Notes: a model not told the origin generated them from the sequence alone. Shown: positions 40,582-48,765, numbered from the stretch's first letter. The stretch: DNA of 64,000 nt from Jatrophihabitans endophyticus (GCF_900129455.1 NZ_FQVU01000001.1:558001-622000); one strand, 5' to 3'. Made by a program: numbers and translations.

Positions 40582-40710
40582 ACGTTTCGTACCGGGGTCC
40601 ACACCGGTTACGCAGCGTAGACAAGCAACCGGACATTTACGGTCGTAGGCGGCGTCAAACTCGCCGGACGTCCCGCACGACGGGCCTTTGGTCCCCTGCT
40701 GATCATGCTG

Positions 40711-40811
40711 CGCGAACTCTATGTTCAGTTCGCGACATGAACGGGCTGTGACGATGGGGGTCGTACCCAGCCCGGGGTCGCGGAAGTCGGCGAGTGGGGG
40801 CTCGCCGCTTC
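40711..40811 (-). ncRNA. Candidate structured small RNA, 6C-like (two CCCCCA-loop hairpins)
   Basis: Read on the minus strand: hairpin A is GAAG-C-GGCGAG, loop CCCCCA, CTCGCC-GA-CTTC (40811 to 40783); hairpin B is GGGCTG, GGT, ACGA, loop CCCCCA, TCGT, CA, CAGCCC (40773 to 40743); hairpin C is CGCGAACT, 8-nt loop, AGTTCGCG (40734 to 40711), a plausible terminator. Two stem-loops with C-run loops are the defining feature of the actinobacterial 6C RNA family; here the run is five C plus A rather than six. Boundaries and promoter are not determined. Confidence 0.5.
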
Positions 40812-40827
40812 GTGTTCGGGGGTGCCG

Positions 40828-40908
40828 GCTCGGTGGGGCGCGGTCCGCTCGTGATGTCGCACCGCGGGGGATGACATCACGTCAGGACCGGACCACGCCC
40901 CACCGAGC
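40828..40908. repeat. Long imperfect palindrome next to the RNA candidate
   Basis: Three paired blocks: GCTCGGTGGGGCG (40828-40840) with 40896-40908; CGGTCC (40841-40846) with 40885-40890; CGTGATGTC (40850-40858) with 40873-40881. Loop is 14 nt (40859-40872) and on the minus strand contains CCCCC. 28 paired bases in 81 bp. It could be a further RNA domain, a terminator or a small mobile palindrome. Confidence 0.7.
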
Positions 40909-41407
40909 GGGCGCAGGCGCCGCCGAGGCCGCCCACCCGAGCCGGTCCGCGGCTACGCTCGCGACCATACCGATCACCATCCGTAGCCGACAAACCCGGC
41001 ATAACGCGGCCGTCGAGCACTCTCGGTGACGAAAAAGTTGTGTTCGCAACCCGTGGCTGCTGGCAATTTCGAGCCGCCGGCCATACGCTTCGAGCAGCGA
41101 AGATCCACATGGATCGACGTTCGGGTGGGACCGCACCAGGCTGACCCGCCCGTCCGGCAGGGTTCGACATGCGTGAAGTGCGCGTCGCCACGGTGGGGAC
41201 TTGGGCGACAGCGACCACACATGAACTGCTGGACGGGCGCGTCGCGGTCATCGTCCGTCACCGCCGTCGGCATCGACGTCCGGGTCCCCCGCCCGGCACC
41301 GGATGCCGTCGTAGTGGTACGCCGGTCGTCTTCCCCCCGATGGCGGCCGGCGTACCGTCCACCCCTCGCGCCCTACCGCCCACCGCGCCCGGGGGGCGTG
41401 CGACGTC

Positions 41408-42385
41408 TCAGAACAGCGCGCGGGTGAGCTGCCGTCGCGCGGCGGGCACGCGCGGGTCGTCCGGACCGAGCAGGTCGAAGAACTCGAGCAGCCGGGTGCG
41501 GACCACGTCGCGGTCGTCGCCGCTGACCAGACCGATCGTGCGCAACAGCCGGTCGAGCGCGCCCTGCACGTCGTTGCCGGCCACGGCGAGGTCGGCGGCG
41601 GCGAGCTGGGCGGGGACGTCGTCGGGCGCACCGTCGGCGCGGGCCGCCGCCTCGGCGTCGATGCTGTCGAGCCGCTGCAGCAGTCGCACCTGGCCGAGCG
41701 CCAGCTGCGCCTCGGCGTTCGCGGGCTCCTGGGCCAGGATCGCCTGGTAGCGCTCGGCGGCGAGGTCGTAGTCGCCGGCCTCGAGCGCGTCCTCGGCGGC
41801 GGTCAGGCGGGGATCCTCAGGCACCTCGGGGGCGGCCTGCGCCGGGTCGGTCTCGCCGTCGGCGGCGGGCGCGGCCGCGCTGCCGGACAACCCGGCCTCC
41901 CGGCCGGCCTGCAGCACCGCGGCCACGAACTCGGTGACCTGCGCCTCGGGCAGCGCGCCCTGGAAGCCGGGCACGACCTGGCCACCGATCACCGCGAACA
42001 CCGCCGGCACCGCCTGGGCCTGCAACGCCTGCGCGATGCGCATGTTGGCGTCGACGTCGACCTTGCCCAGGACGAGCGCCCCGGCCTGCTGGGTCACCAC
42101 CGTCTCGAGCGTCGCCGCGAGCTGGTCGCCCGACGGCGCGCGCGACGACACGAGGACGAGCAGCACCGGGACCTGGAACGACCGGTCGAGCACGTCGGTC
42201 TGGAAACCGGCCTCGGTGACGTCGACGACGTACTGGCCGGCCGTCGGGGCGGGGGCCTCGGCCGCGCGGGCCGCCGCCTCGTTGCGCGCCTTCAACGCGG
42301 CGAGATCGACGGCGCCGGCCATGGCGGCCGCGGTCGCGGGACTGGGCTGGGCGGGACCACCGCTACGGGGTGCACCTGGACGCAT
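41408..42385 (-). CDS. Thioredoxin-fold protein with TPR region (YbbN/CnoX-like)
   Basis: 325 aa. Residues about 50-160 have a thioredoxin fold (VVDVTEAGFQTDVLDRSFQVPVLLVLVSS, GKVDVDANMRIAQALQAQAVPAVFAVIGGQVVPGFQGA), but the CxxC redox motif is replaced by SRAPSGDQ, so it cannot do disulfide exchange. Residues about 195-325 form tetratricopeptide-like helices (RLTAAEDALEAGDYDLAAERYQAIL). This matches the YbbN co-chaperone architecture. In mycobacteria a similar gene lies close to glgB/glgE, as here. Cytoplasmic; no signal peptide. Confidence 0.88.
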   Translation of the reverse strand: MRPGAPRSGGPAQPSPATAAAMAGAVDLAALKARNEAAARAAEAPAPTAGQYVVDVTEAGFQTDVLDRSFQVPVLLVLVSSRAPSGDQLAATLETVVTQQAGALVLGKVDVDANMRIAQALQAQAVPAVFAVIGGQVVPGFQGALPEAQVTEFVAAVLQAGREAGLSGSAAAPAADGETDPAQAAPEVPEDPRLTAAEDALEAGDYDLAAERYQAILAQEPANAEAQLALGQVRLLQRLDSIDAEAAARADGAPDDVPAQLAAADLAVAGNDVQGALDRLLRTIGLVSGDDRDVVRTRLLEFFDLLGPDDPRVPAARRQLTRALF

Positions 42386-42430
42386 GGCGTCCAGTTTCCC
42401 AGACGCCGCGACGCGACGGGAGCCGAGACG

Positions 42431-43210
42431 TCAGCGGGCCGCCCGGCGGGCGAACAACCGGGTCGTCGCCACGGCGGCCAGGACGAGCACGACCACGCAG
42501 TACACCACCGCGAGGACGGCCTGGTGCGCGAGCCCGCCGCCCAATGACGTGTGCCCCGCCCAGAGGCCGCGCATGGTCTCGACGACCGGCGTGAACGGCT
42601 GGTTCTCGGCAACGGCCCGCAGCACCGCGGGCATCGTGTGGGCCGGGACGAACGCGGTGCTCACGTACGGCGCGAACATCAGCACGATCGTCACCGAGTT
42701 CGCCGCCTCCACGCTGCGGGTGAGCAGTCCGATCGTCGCCGCGAGGTAGGACAGCGCGAGCACGAACAGCACCACCATGCCCGCCGCCGCCACCCAGTCG
42801 AGCACCGAGCCGCTCGGCCGCCAGCCGATCGCCAGGGCGACACCGATCACGAGCACGGTCGCGGCGAGATTGCGGACCAGGCTCGCCACGATCTGACCGA
42901 CGAGGACGGCCGACGCGCTGATCGGCATGCTGCGGAACCGGTCGACGATGCCGTTGGTCATGTCGGCGGCCACCGCGACCGCCGTGGTGCCCGCACCGAA
43001 GCCGGCGCACAGGACGATGAGGCCGGGCACCACGTAGTCGACGTAGCGGCCGTCGGTCCGCAGGTCACCGCCGAAGACGTAGACGAACAGCAGCATCAGC
43101 ACGACGGGCAGCAGCAGCGCGGTGAAGAAGGCCTCGGGGTCGCGCCGCGAGCGGCGCAGGCACCGGGTGATCATGACGCGGCTGTCCGCCGCGGTGGCGG
43201 CGATGCTCAC
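42431..43210 (-). CDS. Drr-type ABC exporter, permease subunit (second system)
   Basis: 259 aa ABC-2 permease with six hydrophobic segments (FFTALLLPVVLMLLFVYVFGG, IVLCAGFGAGTTAVAVAA, LAATVLVIGVALAIGW, VVLFVLALSYLAATIGLL, VLAVVYCVVVLVLAAVA). DMTNGIVDRFRSMPISASAVLVG is the same motif as in the 21.2-kb permease. GTG start overlaps the ATPase stop by 4 bp. Controlled by the divergent TetR at 44.2 kb. Cargo unknown. Confidence 0.93.
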   Translation of the reverse strand: MSIAATAADSRVMITRCLRRSRRDPEAFFTALLLPVVLMLLFVYVFGGDLRTDGRYVDYVVPGLIVLCAGFGAGTTAVAVAADMTNGIVDRFRSMPISASAVLVGQIVASLVRNLAATVLVIGVALAIGWRPSGSVLDWVAAAGMVVLFVLALSYLAATIGLLTRSVEAANSVTIVLMFAPYVSTAFVPAHTMPAVLRAVAENQPFTPVVETMRGLWAGHTSLGGGLAHQAVLAVVYCVVVLVLAAVATTRLFARRAAR

Positions 43211-44181
43211 GACACCGGCTCCTTGTCGCTAGGGCTGTCGGTAGGACTGTCGGTAGGACTGTCGGTCAGGGTCAGGAAGACGTCGTCGAGGCTCGGCCGG
43301 TGGATCGTGACGCGCTCCGGCTCCACGGCGCCGGCGGCCAGCCGGTTGAGCAGCGCCCGCACCACGGCGGCCGAGCCGTCGGTCGGGAGCTCGAGCGTGC
43401 CGAGCCGCTCGTCCAGGTGCGTGCGGCGCGGGTCGCCGACCTGTTCGGCCGCCCGGCGCGCGGTCTCGCCGTCGGCGAAGTGCAGGCGGACGTTCTCGCC
43501 GCCGAGACGGCCCTTGAGCTCGGCGGCGGTACCCCGCGCCACGACGCGGCCGCGGTCGAGCACGGCGATCGTGTCGGCGAGCTGGTCGGCCTCCGCCAGG
43601 TACTGCGTCGTCAGCAGCACGGCCACCCCCTCCGCGGCGAGCCCGCGAACCGTGCTCCACAGCTGCTCCCGGCTGCGCGGGTCGAGGCCGGTGGTCGGCT
43701 CGTCCAGGAACAGCAGCGCCGGCCGACCGATCATGCCCATCGCGAGGTCGAGCCGGCGGCGCATCCCGCCGGAATAGGTCGCCGCGCGACGATCGGCGGC
43801 GTCGGCGAGGTCGAAGCGGTGCAGCAACGCCGCGACCGTCCCCCTGACCGAGCGGCGGGGCACCCGCAACAGCCGGGCCACCATCGTGAGGTTCTCGCGT
43901 CCGGTGAGCACGTCGTCGACGGCGGCGAACTGGCCGGTGAGGCTGATGGCGCGCCGGACCCCGACCGGATCGGCGACGAGGTCGTGCCCGGCCACGGTGG
44001 CGCTGCCGGTGTCGGGTCGGACGAGCGTGGCGAGGATGCGCACCAACGTCGTCTTGCCGGCGCCGTTGGGTCCGAGCAGACCGAGCACCGTGCCGGGCTC
44101 GATCGTGAGATCGACGCCGGCGAGTGCGACGGTGTCGCCGAACCTCCTGCCCAGCCCGACAGCATCTACTGTGTACGTCAT
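43207..44181 (-). CDS. Drr-type ABC exporter, ATP-binding subunit (second system)
   Basis: 324 aa. Walker A GPNGAGKTT, signature YSGGMRRRLDLAMG, Walker B LFLDEPTTGLDP, TTQYLAEAD and the DrrA-specific tail RPSLDDVFLTLTD are present. The C-terminus is a short tandem repeat DSPTDSPTDSPSD encoded by 12-nt DNA repeats. ATG 44181 lies 8 nt after a -10 TATACC with -35 TTGACT 16 nt before it, so the message is probably leaderless. The operator palindrome covers the start codon. Confidence 0.94.
   Translation of the reverse strand: MTYTVDAVGLGRRFGDTVALAGVDLTIEPGTVLGLLGPNGAGKTTLVRILATLVRPDTGSATVAGHDLVADPVGVRRAISLTGQFAAVDDVLTGRENLTMVARLLRVPRRSVRGTVAALLHRFDLADAADRRAATYSGGMRRRLDLAMGMIGRPALLFLDEPTTGLDPRSREQLWSTVRGLAAEGVAVLLTTQYLAEADQLADTIAVLDRGRVVARGTAAELKGRLGGENVRLHFADGETARRAAEQVGDPRRTHLDERLGTLELPTDGSAAVVRALLNRLAAGAVEPERVTIHRPSLDDVFLTLTDSPTDSPTDSPSDKEPVS
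43230..43265. repeat. 12-nt tandem repeat inside the ATPase 3' end
   Basis: Three units of TAGGACTGTCGG (first unit has one change) at 43230-43241, 43242-43253, 43254-43265, coding on the minus strand for SPTD-type repeats. Unit length is a multiple of three, so copy changes keep frame. Confidence 0.85.
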
Positions 44182-44206
44182 ATACAGAAGGTATATGTCA
44201 TACACA
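44170..44206. promoter_or_regulatory. 37-bp palindromic operator and overlapping divergent promoters
   Basis: TGTGTA-N4-ATATAC-agaag-GTATAT-N4-TACACA: perfect arms of 6+6 bases centred on agaag. Plus-strand -10 TATAGT (44209-44214) leads into the TetR GTG at 44221. Minus-strand -35 TTGACT (44217-44212) and -10 TATACC (44195-44190) lead into the ATPase ATG at 44181. TetR binding here would shut off both genes. Confidence 0.8.
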
Positions 44207-44220
44207 GATATAGTCAACGG

Positions 44221-45003
44221 GTGCCCGCCCACTCGCCCACCCCCGCCGCGGGTGAGCTCCCACCCGGGCTCGACGTGCTGTGGGGCCGACGCGAGCGGGG
44301 CCGTCGCGGGCCGCAGTCGGAGCTCTCGGTCGAGCGCATCGTCGCCGCGGCGATGGAGCTCGCCGACGCCGACGGGCTGGCCGCGGTCTCGATGGCCGGC
44401 GTCGCGAAGCGGCTCGGCTTCACCACGATGTCGCTGTACCGGCACGTCACGAGCAAGGACGAGCTGCTGCAGCTGATGTGGAACGCGAGCGCCGAGGGGG
44501 CGCAGTCGCTCGTGCTCACCGGTCGCGGATGGCGGCCACGACTGCGCGAGTGGGCGCAGATCCAGCGCGACCTGCTCGACCAGCACCCGTGGATCACCCA
44601 GCTGCCGATGGCGACCCCGCCGCTGGCGCCGAACTCGCTGGCCTTCGTCGAGCTCGGGCTGACCGCGCTGGACGGTGCCGACCTCGCCGACGCCGACAAG
44701 CTGCGCGCGCTCGGCCTGCTCAGCTCGTACACGCTCAGCGAGGCCCGGATGGCGCACGACGCGCGGCTGGCCACGGCGGCGGCCGGCGCGCCGCCACCGC
44801 AGTTCGAGACGGTGCTGCGCCTCGTCGTCGACGCGGACACGTATCCCCGCCTGCACCGCATCGCGTGGGCCCCGGGTGACCCGACCGACGAGTACGGCTC
44901 CTTCCTCGCCGGGATCGACTGCATCCTCGACGGCGTCGAGGCGCTGTCGCGTCGCAACCGGCGTGCCCGCGCGCGGCGGGGGGCGCCCGGCACCCGGTCG
45001 TGA
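44221..45003 (+). CDS. TetR-family regulator of the adjacent ABC exporter
   Basis: 260 aa from GTG 44221, directly at the predicted transcription start. After a proline-rich N-terminus of about 35 residues, the helix-turn-helix is clear (VERIVAAAMELADADGL, AVAKRLG-type helix and LYRHVTSKDELL). The C-terminal domain resembles the TetR C-terminal group that senses small lipophilic ligands (WAQIQRDLLDQHPWITQLP). Divergent from the exporter with a shared operator, the classical layout for ligand-induced efflux. Confidence 0.93.
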   Translation: MPAHSPTPAAGELPPGLDVLWGRRERGRRGPQSELSVERIVAAAMELADADGLAAVSMAGVAKRLGFTTMSLYRHVTSKDELLQLMWNASAEGAQSLVLTGRGWRPRLREWAQIQRDLLDQHPWITQLPMATPPLAPNSLAFVELGLTALDGADLADADKLRALGLLSSYTLSEARMAHDARLATAAAGAPPPQFETVLRLVVDADTYPRLHRIAWAPGDPTDEYGSFLAGIDCILDGVEALSRRNRRARARRGAPGTRS

Positions 45004-45011
45004 CGCGCGGT

Positions 45012-45563
45012 CTACCTCACTGCGTCGCGCTTCCGCTGACCGGCCGGCTCGACCCCGAAGTCCCCGGCGTCGACGCGCAGCCTGCGCAGGATCGTGAAGA
45101 GCTGCTCGAGCTCCTGGTCGGGCACGGCGGCGATGCCGAAACGCGACGCGTTGAAGGCCTCGGTGGCCCGGGCGGCGACCTCGCGGCCGCTGTCGGTGAT
45201 GACCGCGAGGGTGCCGCGACCGTCGCGCGGGTTGGGTTCGCGCCGGACGAGCCCGGCGCCCTCGAGCCGGTCGACCACGTTGGTCACCGACGTCGCGTGC
45301 ACCTGCAGCCGCTCACCGATCTTGGACAGCGGCAGTGCGCCGTGGCCGGAGTGGACGAGCAGCACGAGCGCCTCGTAGCGGCTGAAGGTGATGCCGTGGG
45401 GCCGCAGCACGGCGTCGAGCTCGGCGATGAGGATCTGGTGCGCCCGCATGATCGACGTGACCGCACGCATCGCGGCGTAGACGCCGTCGTCCTCTCCCGG
45501 CCACCGCTTCTGCCAGAGCTCGCCGGCGCGCTCGATCGGGTCGAACTCGAGGGGCGTCGCCAC
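45012..45563 (-). CDS. MarR-family transcriptional regulator
   Basis: 183 aa winged-helix regulator. LRPHGITFSRYEALVLL, the recognition region KIGERLQVHATSVTNVVDRLEGAGLV and wing RREPNPRDGRGTLAVITDSGRE are standard MarR features. GTG 45563 follows a -10-like TACTCT by 7 nt, so a leaderless transcript is likely. Divergent from the carboxypeptidase gene. No clear palindrome is seen in the short spacer; ligand and targets unknown. Confidence 0.92.
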   Translation of the reverse strand: MATPLEFDPIERAGELWQKRWPGEDDGVYAAMRAVTSIMRAHQILIAELDAVLRPHGITFSRYEALVLLVHSGHGALPLSKIGERLQVHATSVTNVVDRLEGAGLVRREPNPRDGRGTLAVITDSGREVAARATEAFNASRFGIAAVPDQELEQLFTILRRLRVDAGDFGVEPAGQRKRDAVR

Positions 45564-45623
45564 CCGCTAGAGAGTAGGGCATGATCGCAGCTGCTCCCCC
45601 GCTCGCGATCCGGTAGGTGCCCC

Positions 45624-46403
45624 TTGCGTCGTCACCGTCCGTCGGCCGTCGCCGTCGCCGCCGCCCTCGCCGCGGGACTTGCCACCCCGACGATCGTGTC
45701 GACGGCCGTCGAGCCGACGCCGGCGGCCGCGGCCACGACGTCCCCGGTCATCGGCAAGCGCGTCATCGGCTACAGCGTCCGCCACCGCCCGATCGTCGCC
45801 TACCACCTCGGGAACCCGAAGATCCGCCGGACCACGCTGGTGATCGGGCAGATGCACGGCGACGAGCACGCCGGTGTGCGGGTCGCGCGAGCCCTGCTGC
45901 ACGGTCGCCGTGTCGCCGGGCTCAACCTCTGGGTCATCCCGTCGATCAACCCCGACGGCGACAAGCGCGGCACCCGCAAGAACGCGCACGGCGTCGACCT
46001 CAACCGCAACTTCCCCTACCGGTGGGCGAGACTGAGCGGGCAGTACTACTCCGGTCGCAAGCCGCTGTCCGAACCGGAGTCGCGCGCGGTGTACCGCTTC
46101 CTGCGCAAGCTCCGGCCGCATTACGTCGTGTCCGTGCACCAGCCGCTGAACGGTGTCGACTCCGGCGACGGCGGCGCGCTGGACAAGCGGTTCCGCAACC
46201 GGCTCGCCCGCAACCTCCACCTGCCGGTCAAGCGGTTCGCCTGCTGGAGCGAGTGCCACGGGTCGATGACGCGTTGGTACACCCACCACCGTTACGGCGT
46301 CGCGATCACCGTCGAGTTCGGCTCGCGTCCGTCGGCGCACCGGCTCACGACCACGGCCCCGCGCGGGATCGTGCGCGCGATGGGCGGCCGTTTCACCGAG
46401 TAG
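45624..46403 (+). CDS. Secreted M14-family zinc carboxypeptidase
   Basis: 259 aa from TTG 45624, with GTAGG upstream; no ATG/GTG fits better. Signal peptide AVAVAAALAAGLATPTIVSTA. Zinc site: His and Glu in MHGDEHAG (about H78, E81) and distal His in VSVHQPL (about H172). DLNRNFPYRW binds the substrate carboxylate, and Glu in ITVEFG is the catalytic base. Likely trims muropeptides or peptides outside the cell (MpaA/D,L-carboxypeptidase-like). Confidence 0.88.
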   Translation: MRRHRPSAVAVAAALAAGLATPTIVSTAVEPTPAAAATTSPVIGKRVIGYSVRHRPIVAYHLGNPKIRRTTLVIGQMHGDEHAGVRVARALLHGRRVAGLNLWVIPSINPDGDKRGTRKNAHGVDLNRNFPYRWARLSGQYYSGRKPLSEPESRAVYRFLRKLRPHYVVSVHQPLNGVDSGDGGALDKRFRNRLARNLHLPVKRFACWSECHGSMTRWYTHHRYGVAITVEFGSRPSAHRLTTTAPRGIVRAMGGRFTE

Positions 46404-46414
46404 CGTCGCTGCAC

Positions 46415-47584
46415 ATGACCGCTCTCGACCGCCTCGACCTGCTCGATCTCGACGACGAGCTGGACGCCGACGACCGGCTGCTGCGCGACACCGTGCGCAA
46501 GTTCGCCGACGACCGGCTGCGTCCGCACATCCGGGAGTGGTTCGAGGACGGCACGCTGCCCGCCCGCGAGCTCGCGCGGGAGTTCGGGGCGCTCGGCGTC
46601 CTCGGCATGCACCTCGAGGGTTACGGCTGCCCCGGCGCCAAGGCCTCGCAGTACGGCATCGCCTGCACCGAGGTCGAGGCGGTCGACTCCGGCCTGCGGT
46701 CGCTCGTGTCGGTGCAGGGCTCGCTCGCGATGTTCTCGATCCACGCCTACGGCAGCGAGGAGCAGAAGCAGCGGTGGCTGCCCGGCATGGCCCAGGGCGA
46801 GCTGATCGGCTGCTTCGGCCTCACCGAGCCCGACTCCGGCTCCGACCCCGGGTCGATGCGGACGAACGCGCGGCGCGACGGCGACGACTGGATCCTCAAC
46901 GGCGCGAAGATGTGGATCACCAACGGTTCCATCAGCGACGTCGCCGTCGTGTGGGCCCGTACCGACGAGGGGGTGCGCGGCTTCCTCGTCGAGCAGGGCA
47001 TGCCCGGCTTCACGACGCAGGACGTCCACCACAAGATCTCGCTGCGCGCGTCGGTGACGAGCGAGCTCGCCTTCGACGACGTCCGGGTGCCCGAGGCGAA
47101 CCGGCTGCCGAAGGCCGAGGGACTGCGCGCGCCGCTCGGCGCGCTCACCGAGGCGCGTTACGGCATCGTCTGGGGCGTCGCGGGCGCGGCGCGTGACGCC
47201 CTCGCCGCGGCGCTCGACTACGCCGGGGAGCGCACCCAGTTCGGCAAGCCCATCGCCGGCTTCCAGCTGACCCAGAAGAAGTTCGCCGACCTCGCCGTGT
47301 CGGTGCAGCAGATGCAGCTGACGGCACGCCGGCTCGGCGAGCTGAAGGATGCCGGCCGCATCGAGCCGCACCACATCAGCTTCGGCAAGTTCGCGAACGT
47401 CCGCGGCGCCCTCGAGGTGTGCCGCGAGGCGCGCTCGATCCTCGGCGGCAGCGGCATCACCACCGAGTACCCCGTGCTGCGGCACGCGGTGAACCTCGAG
47501 ACCGTCTACACCTACGAGGGCACGCACGAGGTGCACACGCTCGTCCTCGGCTCGAGGCTCACCGGCCTCGACGCCTTCCGCTGA
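46415..47584 (+). CDS. Acyl-CoA dehydrogenase, glutaryl-CoA dehydrogenase type
   Basis: 389-aa FAD enzyme. LTEPDSGSDPGSMRTNARRDG and KMWITNGSISDVAVVWART are acyl-CoA dehydrogenase FAD/substrate segments; the catalytic Glu is in YEGTHEVH (about E368), the position used by glutaryl-CoA dehydrogenase and relatives. Expected to oxidise (and perhaps decarboxylate) a short acyl-CoA, passing electrons to EtfAB. TAGCGT lies 8 nt before the ATG but is also the stop of the previous gene, so its promoter role is uncertain. Its 3' end overlaps lacI by 26 bp (convergent). Confidence 0.93.
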   Translation: MTALDRLDLLDLDDELDADDRLLRDTVRKFADDRLRPHIREWFEDGTLPARELAREFGALGVLGMHLEGYGCPGAKASQYGIACTEVEAVDSGLRSLVSVQGSLAMFSIHAYGSEEQKQRWLPGMAQGELIGCFGLTEPDSGSDPGSMRTNARRDGDDWILNGAKMWITNGSISDVAVVWARTDEGVRGFLVEQGMPGFTTQDVHHKISLRASVTSELAFDDVRVPEANRLPKAEGLRAPLGALTEARYGIVWGVAGAARDALAAALDYAGERTQFGKPIAGFQLTQKKFADLAVSVQQMQLTARRLGELKDAGRIEPHHISFGKFANVRGALEVCREARSILGGSGITTEYPVLRHAVNLETVYTYEGTHEVHTLVLGSRLTGLDAFR

Positions 47585-48614
47585 TCGTCGCGCCCGGGTC
47601 GCGCGAGGGCGGCGCGGCGGTGCTCTCGCGCACCACGAGACGGTGCGGCACCACGACGTCGCGCACCGGCGGCGGGTCGGCCCGGCCGATCCGCCGGGCC
47701 AGCGACGCGAGCGCGCTACGGGCCAGCTCGGCCTTGTCCGGCGTGATGGTCGTCAGCGTGGGCGTCACGAACTCCGACTCGCGCACGCCGTCGATACCGA
47801 CCACCGCGAGGTCGTCGGGCACCCGGCAGCCGAGCTCGTAGGCCCGGCGCATCGCGGCGATCGCGAGCTCGTCGTTGAAGCACACCAGCGCGTCGGGCAG
47901 CGGGTCACGGCCGAGGTACACGTCGACGGCGGCGGCTCCCTCGGCCCACGTGTAACCGCTCACCGCCACCGGCGGCAAGAGCGTCGCGTCCGACGACGTC
48001 GCCAGTGCCTCCGTCACACCGCGCATGCGCAGCTGGGCGGTGGCGGCGTGGGGATCGTCCTGGTGGCCGATCACCGCGAGCCGGCGTCGCCCGCGTCGCA
48101 GCAGGTGGTGCGTCGCGTCACGTGCCGCCTGCACGTTGTCGATGGCGACGTGATCGGCCATCACCCCGGTGAGCCGCTCGCCGAGCAGGACGATCGGCGC
48201 CGCCCCCTGCTTGCCCTCGAGATCGGCCGCGGTCAACGCGAGCGGGCTGATGATCGTGCCGTCGACGAGGAGGGTCGCCGCGCCCCGCAGGGCACGCACC
48301 TCGCGCTCGTGCTCCCCGCCCGTCTCCTCGATGAGCACGGTGAAGCCGTGCTCGGCCGCGGTGCTGATGATGAGGTGTGCGAGCTCGGCGAAGTAGGGAG
48401 CCGTGAGGTCCGGGATCGCGAGCATCAGCAGGCCCGTCCGGCCCGAGCGCAGCCCTCGGGCCTGCAGATTCGGCCGGTAGCCCAGCTCGGCCATCGCCTC
48501 CTCGACCGCAGCTCGGGTCCGCGCGGTGACGTGCGGTCGGTGGTTGACAACGTTGGAAACCGTCTTCGCCGAGACACCGGCGAGCGCGGCCACGTCCTTC
48601 AGACTGACGGCCAC
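47559..48614 (-). CDS. LacI-family transcriptional regulator
   Basis: 351 aa from GTG 48614 with GAGAGGAGG upstream. The helix-turn-helix SLKDVAALAGVSAKTVSNVVNHRP is at residues 4-27; the periplasmic-binding-like core (about 60-335) binds the inducer sugar, with ALVCFNDELAIAAMRRAYELG and VVGIDG as landmarks. Divergent from the sugar ABC/glycosidase operon it probably represses. Two GTT codons in the TVSNVV region are unusual for this GC-rich genome and fall inside a 14-nt copy of the operator. Confidence 0.93.
   Translation of the reverse strand: MAVSLKDVAALAGVSAKTVSNVVNHRPHVTARTRAAVEEAMAELGYRPNLQARGLRSGRTGLLMLAIPDLTAPYFAELAHLIISTAAEHGFTVLIEETGGEHEREVRALRGAATLLVDGTIISPLALTAADLEGKQGAAPIVLLGERLTGVMADHVAIDNVQAARDATHHLLRRGRRRLAVIGHQDDPHAATAQLRMRGVTEALATSSDATLLPPVAVSGYTWAEGAAAVDVYLGRDPLPDALVCFNDELAIAAMRRAYELGCRVPDDLAVVGIDGVRESEFVTPTLTTITPDKAELARSALASLARRIGRADPPPVRDVVVPHRLVVRESTAAPPSRDPGATISGRRRGR
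48547..48560. promoter_or_regulatory. Operator-like site inside lacI
   Basis: ACAACGTTGGAAAC lies within the first 25 codons of lacI and is identical, in inverted orientation, to the site at the promoter of the sugar operon. It could serve autoregulation or looping. Confidence 0.45.
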
Positions 48615-48765
48615 CCGACCTCCTCTCCCGTCCGAAGCCGCACGACAGCGCCAAACTTGCTGCAGAGCGGTGATGCTCGGCCATGATGCCCGGCACCGTC
48701 AAGCGCGGGCTGCGAGGCGCGCCGGTGCCCGACGGCAACTGCCGCGACATCCGCTCGACATGCTC

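Larger units (their letters stand above)
40582..41407. other. 826-bp gene-free region with RNA-like structure
   Basis: No credible coding sequence; open frames here have low complexity and no family match. The left part holds three stem-loops with matching loops (candidate minus-strand RNA at 40711-40811) and a long imperfect palindrome (40828-40908). A weak hairpin CCCG/CGGG at 40672-40684 may end the glgB operon. In 40970-41110 there is a locally AT-richer pocket; beyond the palindrome I see no recognisable element up to the next gene. Confidence 0.7.

Noticed and set aside
38191-40602. 803-codon open frame antisense to glgB
   Set aside because: Low-complexity valine/arginine/glycine-rich translation typical of antisense frames in GC-rich genes; glgB on the other strand has all catalytic residues.
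40877-41273. Small genes in the glgB downstream gap (three overlapping minus-strand frames)
   Set aside because: No ribosome site, no homology, overlapping frames of equal quality; more likely non-coding.
42431-44181. Recent duplication of the 20.2-22.1 kb exporter
   Set aside because: The two Drr-type systems share motifs only; the proteins differ throughout, so they are old paralogues or separately acquired.
46401-46406. TAGCGT as a -10 box for the acyl-CoA dehydrogenase
   Set aside because: It matches the glgP/glgE boxes and spacing, but its TAG is the stop codon of the preceding gene, so the match may be coincidental. Not listed as a promoter.
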